From: UMGS172 sp045546555
Lineage (GTDB): Bacteria; Bacillota; Clostridia; Oscillospirales; Acutalibacteraceae
Length of the DNA: 24,052 nt
Direction: 5' to 3'
Assembly: GCA_045546555.1 (NCBI GenBank)
Contig: JAZQCY010000052.1
Location: 1 to 24,052, forward strand
The position numbers and the translations under genes are program-made. Below are positions 22,018 through 24,052 of this stretch, piece after piece. Each line of letters starts with the position of its first letter. Position 1 is the stretch's first letter. The notes under the pieces are model-generated. The model saw only the letters and a list, made by a program, of their open reading frames with translations. It was not told where the DNA came from and did not search any database.

Positions 22018-22743
22018 TCAGCCGTTTACAACGTACTTGTAGATCTCAAACATATTGCCGATGCCGGCCTTGATGATGACGTAAGCGGTGCCACGTCCGA
22101 CGGCGGTAACGTTGCCGTTGGCGGCTACGGTGACGACCGTTTCGTCACTTGTGTAGCAGGTGCCGCCGTTGCTTGCCCAAACCGAGGCGGTGGGGGAGTG
22201 GCTTGCGCCGACCTTGAGGGTGGTGGTGTTCAATGCGGTCGAGTTGAAGTTGGCGATCTCGTTTGCAAAGTCAACACCGTCAATTGTAGGCAGGTTGGAA
22301 AGGTCGGCCTCGGGTGCGGTGTTGTATACGTCATAGCGGTAGATTTCATAAAGGCTGTCGCCCTTTTTGTCGGCCATAATGATAACGTATGCACTGCCTT
22401 CACCCACTGCGGTGACCTTGCCAAGCTCGGTAACGGTTACAACGCTTTCGTCGCTGGAGTAAACCGAGCCGTTGCCGGATTTGAGCCAAACCGTTGCGTT
22501 AGGTGCGTGGGTGTCGCCGACCGTCATCTCGAAGGTGTTAAGTGCAGAGCCTACAAAGCTGTCGATGATGTCGTCGTACTTCTGCTGAAGCTCGTTGGTG
22601 TCGATTTCGGCATCGCCGCCCGAAAGCTTGCTTGCATAACTGCTGATCTGACCGCCGATGTCGGACATATCGCATCCGACCATACTGATTACCATAAGAA
22701 CTGTGAGTGCTACTGTGAGGATAACTGTGATTGCTTTTTTCAT
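22018..22743 (-). CDS. Lipoprotein with two Big2/Ig-like repeats
   Basis: This 241-residue protein has a signal peptide with lipobox MVGC (Cys24), a short linker and two homologous repeats at about 68-140 and 171-240. Each holds LNT...VG..H.P.A.VW, then SSDESVVTV or TSDETVVTV, then GKVTAVGEGSAYVII or its near copy, then YEIYRY or FEIYKY. The SxDxxVxTVxxxGxVTAVxxGxAxVI pattern is that of bacterial Ig-like group 2 domains. It is likely a surface adhesion or structural protein anchored in the membrane. It has the conserved leader element (copy B) upstream. No enzyme motif is seen. Confidence 0.88.
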   Translation of the reverse strand: MKKAITVILTVALTVLMVISMVGCDMSDIGGQISSYASKLSGGDAEIDTNELQQKYDDIIDSFVGSALNTFEMTVGDTHAPNATVWLKSGNGSVYSSDESVVTVTELGKVTAVGEGSAYVIIMADKKGDSLYEIYRYDVYNTAPEADLSNLPTIDGVDFANEIANFNSTALNTTTLKVGASHSPTASVWASNGGTCYTSDETVVTVAANGNVTAVGRGTAYVIIKAGIGNMFEIYKYVVNG

Positions 22744-22776
22744 GATTAAAACTCCTTTAAATATGTTTTGTTTTGT

Positions 22777-22832
22777 GAGCGTTTTTGCTCCTTACACCCA
22801 TTAAGGGGAACGGGATTTCAAATCGGTTTTAT
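22777..22832 (-). promoter_or_regulatory. Conserved leader element, copy B
   Basis: On the minus strand: ATAAAACCGATTTG, spacer, CCCCTTAATGGGTGTAAGG, then hairpin GAGC-AAAAAC-GCTC (22777-22790). It differs from copy C at 3 of 56 positions, although the genes that follow are unrelated. An AAAAATTTTT tract lies upstream. Confidence 0.7.
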
Positions 22833-22857
22833 ATTTTTGAAAAATTTTTGAAATTTT

Positions 22858-23880
22858 TTAAAAAATCTTTTTTCCGCATTTCTGACAGAAGTTGTCGGTG
22901 GCACCAAGACGGTTGCCGCAGGAGTGACAGAAGTTGGGGCGTGCAGGTGCTGTGGCAGGTGCAACGGCGGGTTGTGCGGTAGGCTGAACAACGGGTTGGG
23001 CCACATAGGGTGAAGCATACTGCATCGGCTGTGCGGCGGGAGCAGGCTTGGCCTTGACGTAGCCCGAGCGGTTGTAATTGGCCTTCTCTTCATCGCTTAA
23101 AGGACGGTTGACCTCTCTTATGGCCCACTCGGTTTCGGCCTGACTGCGGCCGTCAAGAATCATAAATGTTCTGACGAGGTCTTCCTTGGAAACGGTTTCC
23201 TCACGGTCGAGAATGTATTTTCTCAAGCCCTCGGCGCCGTTATAAGCGGCACAAAAAACCGCCGTTTCGGGTTGCTCACCGTATAACTGAACGGTGGTTT
23301 CGGGATTGGCGAAATATACTATCGACTCAACGTGAACCTTAACTCCACGCTGTCTTAAATAGTTGGCCAAACGGTAAACATGGGTGCCGACCTGCTTTAT
23401 GGGACTGTAAAATTCGTTGCTGTAGGGAGTGCCGCCCTGACCGACCTTGTGCTGAACCCAATTGCGGTCGGCGGCGTTGCCGACGATGGTGCCGCCGTGG
23501 TTCTTGACCTCTATAACGAAAATGCCCGTAAGTCCGATAACGACCATATCAAGCTCGCTCGATTTGCCGTCGTATGTAACGGTCACGTTCTGAAAGCCCG
23601 TGAACGGGTCGGGCAGCTGTTCGATTATGCCGATCATACGGCCCTCACCCTCAACGCCCGAGCCGAGTATCTCGGAACGGCGGATCATAATGCTGCCAAG
23701 CACGATGCCGCCTGCAGAAAGCATAAAAAAGATGAAAAACCATACGAGCGCGTCGGTTATCAGAAACACCAGACAAAGAATGAATGATATCGCCGCCGTG
23801 ACGAAGCCGAGAATTGACAAGCCCTTTGCTGTCAGATAACCGTTGACCAAGCTACGGTCCTTGTTTACTACCTGTGCCAT
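22858..23880 (-). CDS. Membrane NERD-domain protein with C-terminal zinc ribbon
   Basis: This 340-residue protein has two membrane segments (about 20-40 and 45-66), then a NERD (nuclease-related) domain from about 75 to 190. The domain shows the PD-(D/E)xK-like set Glu78, Asp111 and Glu124-x-Lys126 (ELDMVVIGLTGIFVIEVKNHGG) and a later Gln163. A Pro/Ala/Gln-rich linker (about 278-315) leads to a zinc ribbon with C318, C321, C332 and C335. NERD domains are thought to be DNA-processing nucleases; here the active-site residues appear intact and the protein is tethered to the membrane, with the domain presumably cytoplasmic. ATG 23880 has AAGGAG. It follows leader copy C. Confidence 0.9.
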   Translation of the reverse strand: MAQVVNKDRSLVNGYLTAKGLSILGFVTAAISFILCLVFLITDALVWFFIFFMLSAGGIVLGSIMIRRSEILGSGVEGEGRMIGIIEQLPDPFTGFQNVTVTYDGKSSELDMVVIGLTGIFVIEVKNHGGTIVGNAADRNWVQHKVGQGGTPYSNEFYSPIKQVGTHVYRLANYLRQRGVKVHVESIVYFANPETTVQLYGEQPETAVFCAAYNGAEGLRKYILDREETVSKEDLVRTFMILDGRSQAETEWAIREVNRPLSDEEKANYNRSGYVKAKPAPAAQPMQYASPYVAQPVVQPTAQPAVAPATAPARPNFCHSCGNRLGATDNFCQKCGKKIF

Positions 23881-23911
23881 GATTAAAACTCCTTAAATAC
23901 GTTTGATTTTC

Positions 23912-23967
23912 GAGCATTTTTGCTCCTTACACCCATTAAGGGGAGCGGTATTTCAAATCGGTTTTAT
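23912..23967 (-). promoter_or_regulatory. Conserved leader element, copy C
   Basis: On the minus strand: ATAAAACCGATTTG, spacer, CCCCTTAATGGGTGTAAGG, then hairpin GAGC-AAAAAT-GCTC (23912-23925). It is located like copy B, just upstream of the ribosome binding site, with an AT-rich tract upstream. Confidence 0.7.
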
Positions 23968-24024
23968 ATTTTGAAAAAAATTTTTATTTATTAAAAAATT
24001 CAACTTACAAGCGATTCAGCTATC

Positions 24025-24052
24025 TTGTAGGGAAGGCATTTATGCCTTCCGT
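24025..24052. repeat. Second copy of a 28-bp palindromic repeat (cut by window edge)
   Basis: These 28 bases are identical to 21664-21691, with arms GGAAGGCAT and ATGCCTTCC around TT. The unit may extend beyond the window. Confidence 0.75.

Overview
The window looks like a chromosomal piece of a Gram-positive, low-to-mid GC Clostridia, most plausibly an uncultured gut or rumen Oscillospiraceae/Ruminococcaceae relative. The grounds are AGGAGG-type ribosome binding sites throughout, sigma-A promoters with 17-bp spacers, a T-box leader, lipoproteins with classical lipoboxes, a bacterial serpin, an aspS-gatCAB operon, and intergenic palindromic repeats of the kind common in gut Firmicutes. The taxonomy is inference; there is no rRNA or other marker gene. 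Almost all genes lie on the minus strand.

Layout. 1-1207: two adjacent TrkA-type potassium-channel regulatory genes (the second cut by the window edge), divergent from an unrecognised 221-residue gene (1341-2006). 2059-5549: a tandem pair of secreted GH16 glucanase-like lipoproteins. 5651-6493: a DegV fatty-acid-binding protein with its own promoter. 6688-7477: an AT-rich, divergent two-gene module, a small XRE repressor and a SLOG/DUF1273-type protein, sharing a control region with a 34-bp imperfect palindrome. 7521-10423: a four-gene operon of ECF sigma factor, membrane-anchored probable anti-sigma factor, small lipoprotein and lipoprotein serpin.

10424-10880 is non-coding repeat DNA. 10921-16001 is an aspS-gatC-gatA-gatB operon behind a consensus promoter and a T-box whose specifier reads AAC (Asn). 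This implies that the operon responds to uncharged tRNA-Asn and makes Asn-tRNA by the indirect, Asp-tRNA amidation route. The GatA of this operon is about 90 residues short and appears to have lost two of the three catalytic triad residues. 16027-16854 is a lone radical SAM/SPASM protein. 16967-19709 is a three-gene sugar/polyol catabolic operon (two Gfo/Idh/MocA-type proteins and a TIM-barrel isomerase/epimerase) divergent from an AraC regulator (19926-20798).

20816-24052 holds three unrelated genes: an unknown 219-residue protein, a lipoprotein with two Ig-like (Big2-like) repeats, and a membrane NERD-domain protein with a zinc ribbon. Each sits behind a copy of the same roughly 56-bp leader element. 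The elements carry a downstream hairpin whose sequence varies while its pairing is kept. The spaces around these genes contain palindromic repeat islands.

The points most worth a second look are the catalytically degenerate GatA under Asn T-box control, the three-copy leader element, the sigma/anti-sigma/serpin operon, and the repressor/SLOG module with its palindrome.
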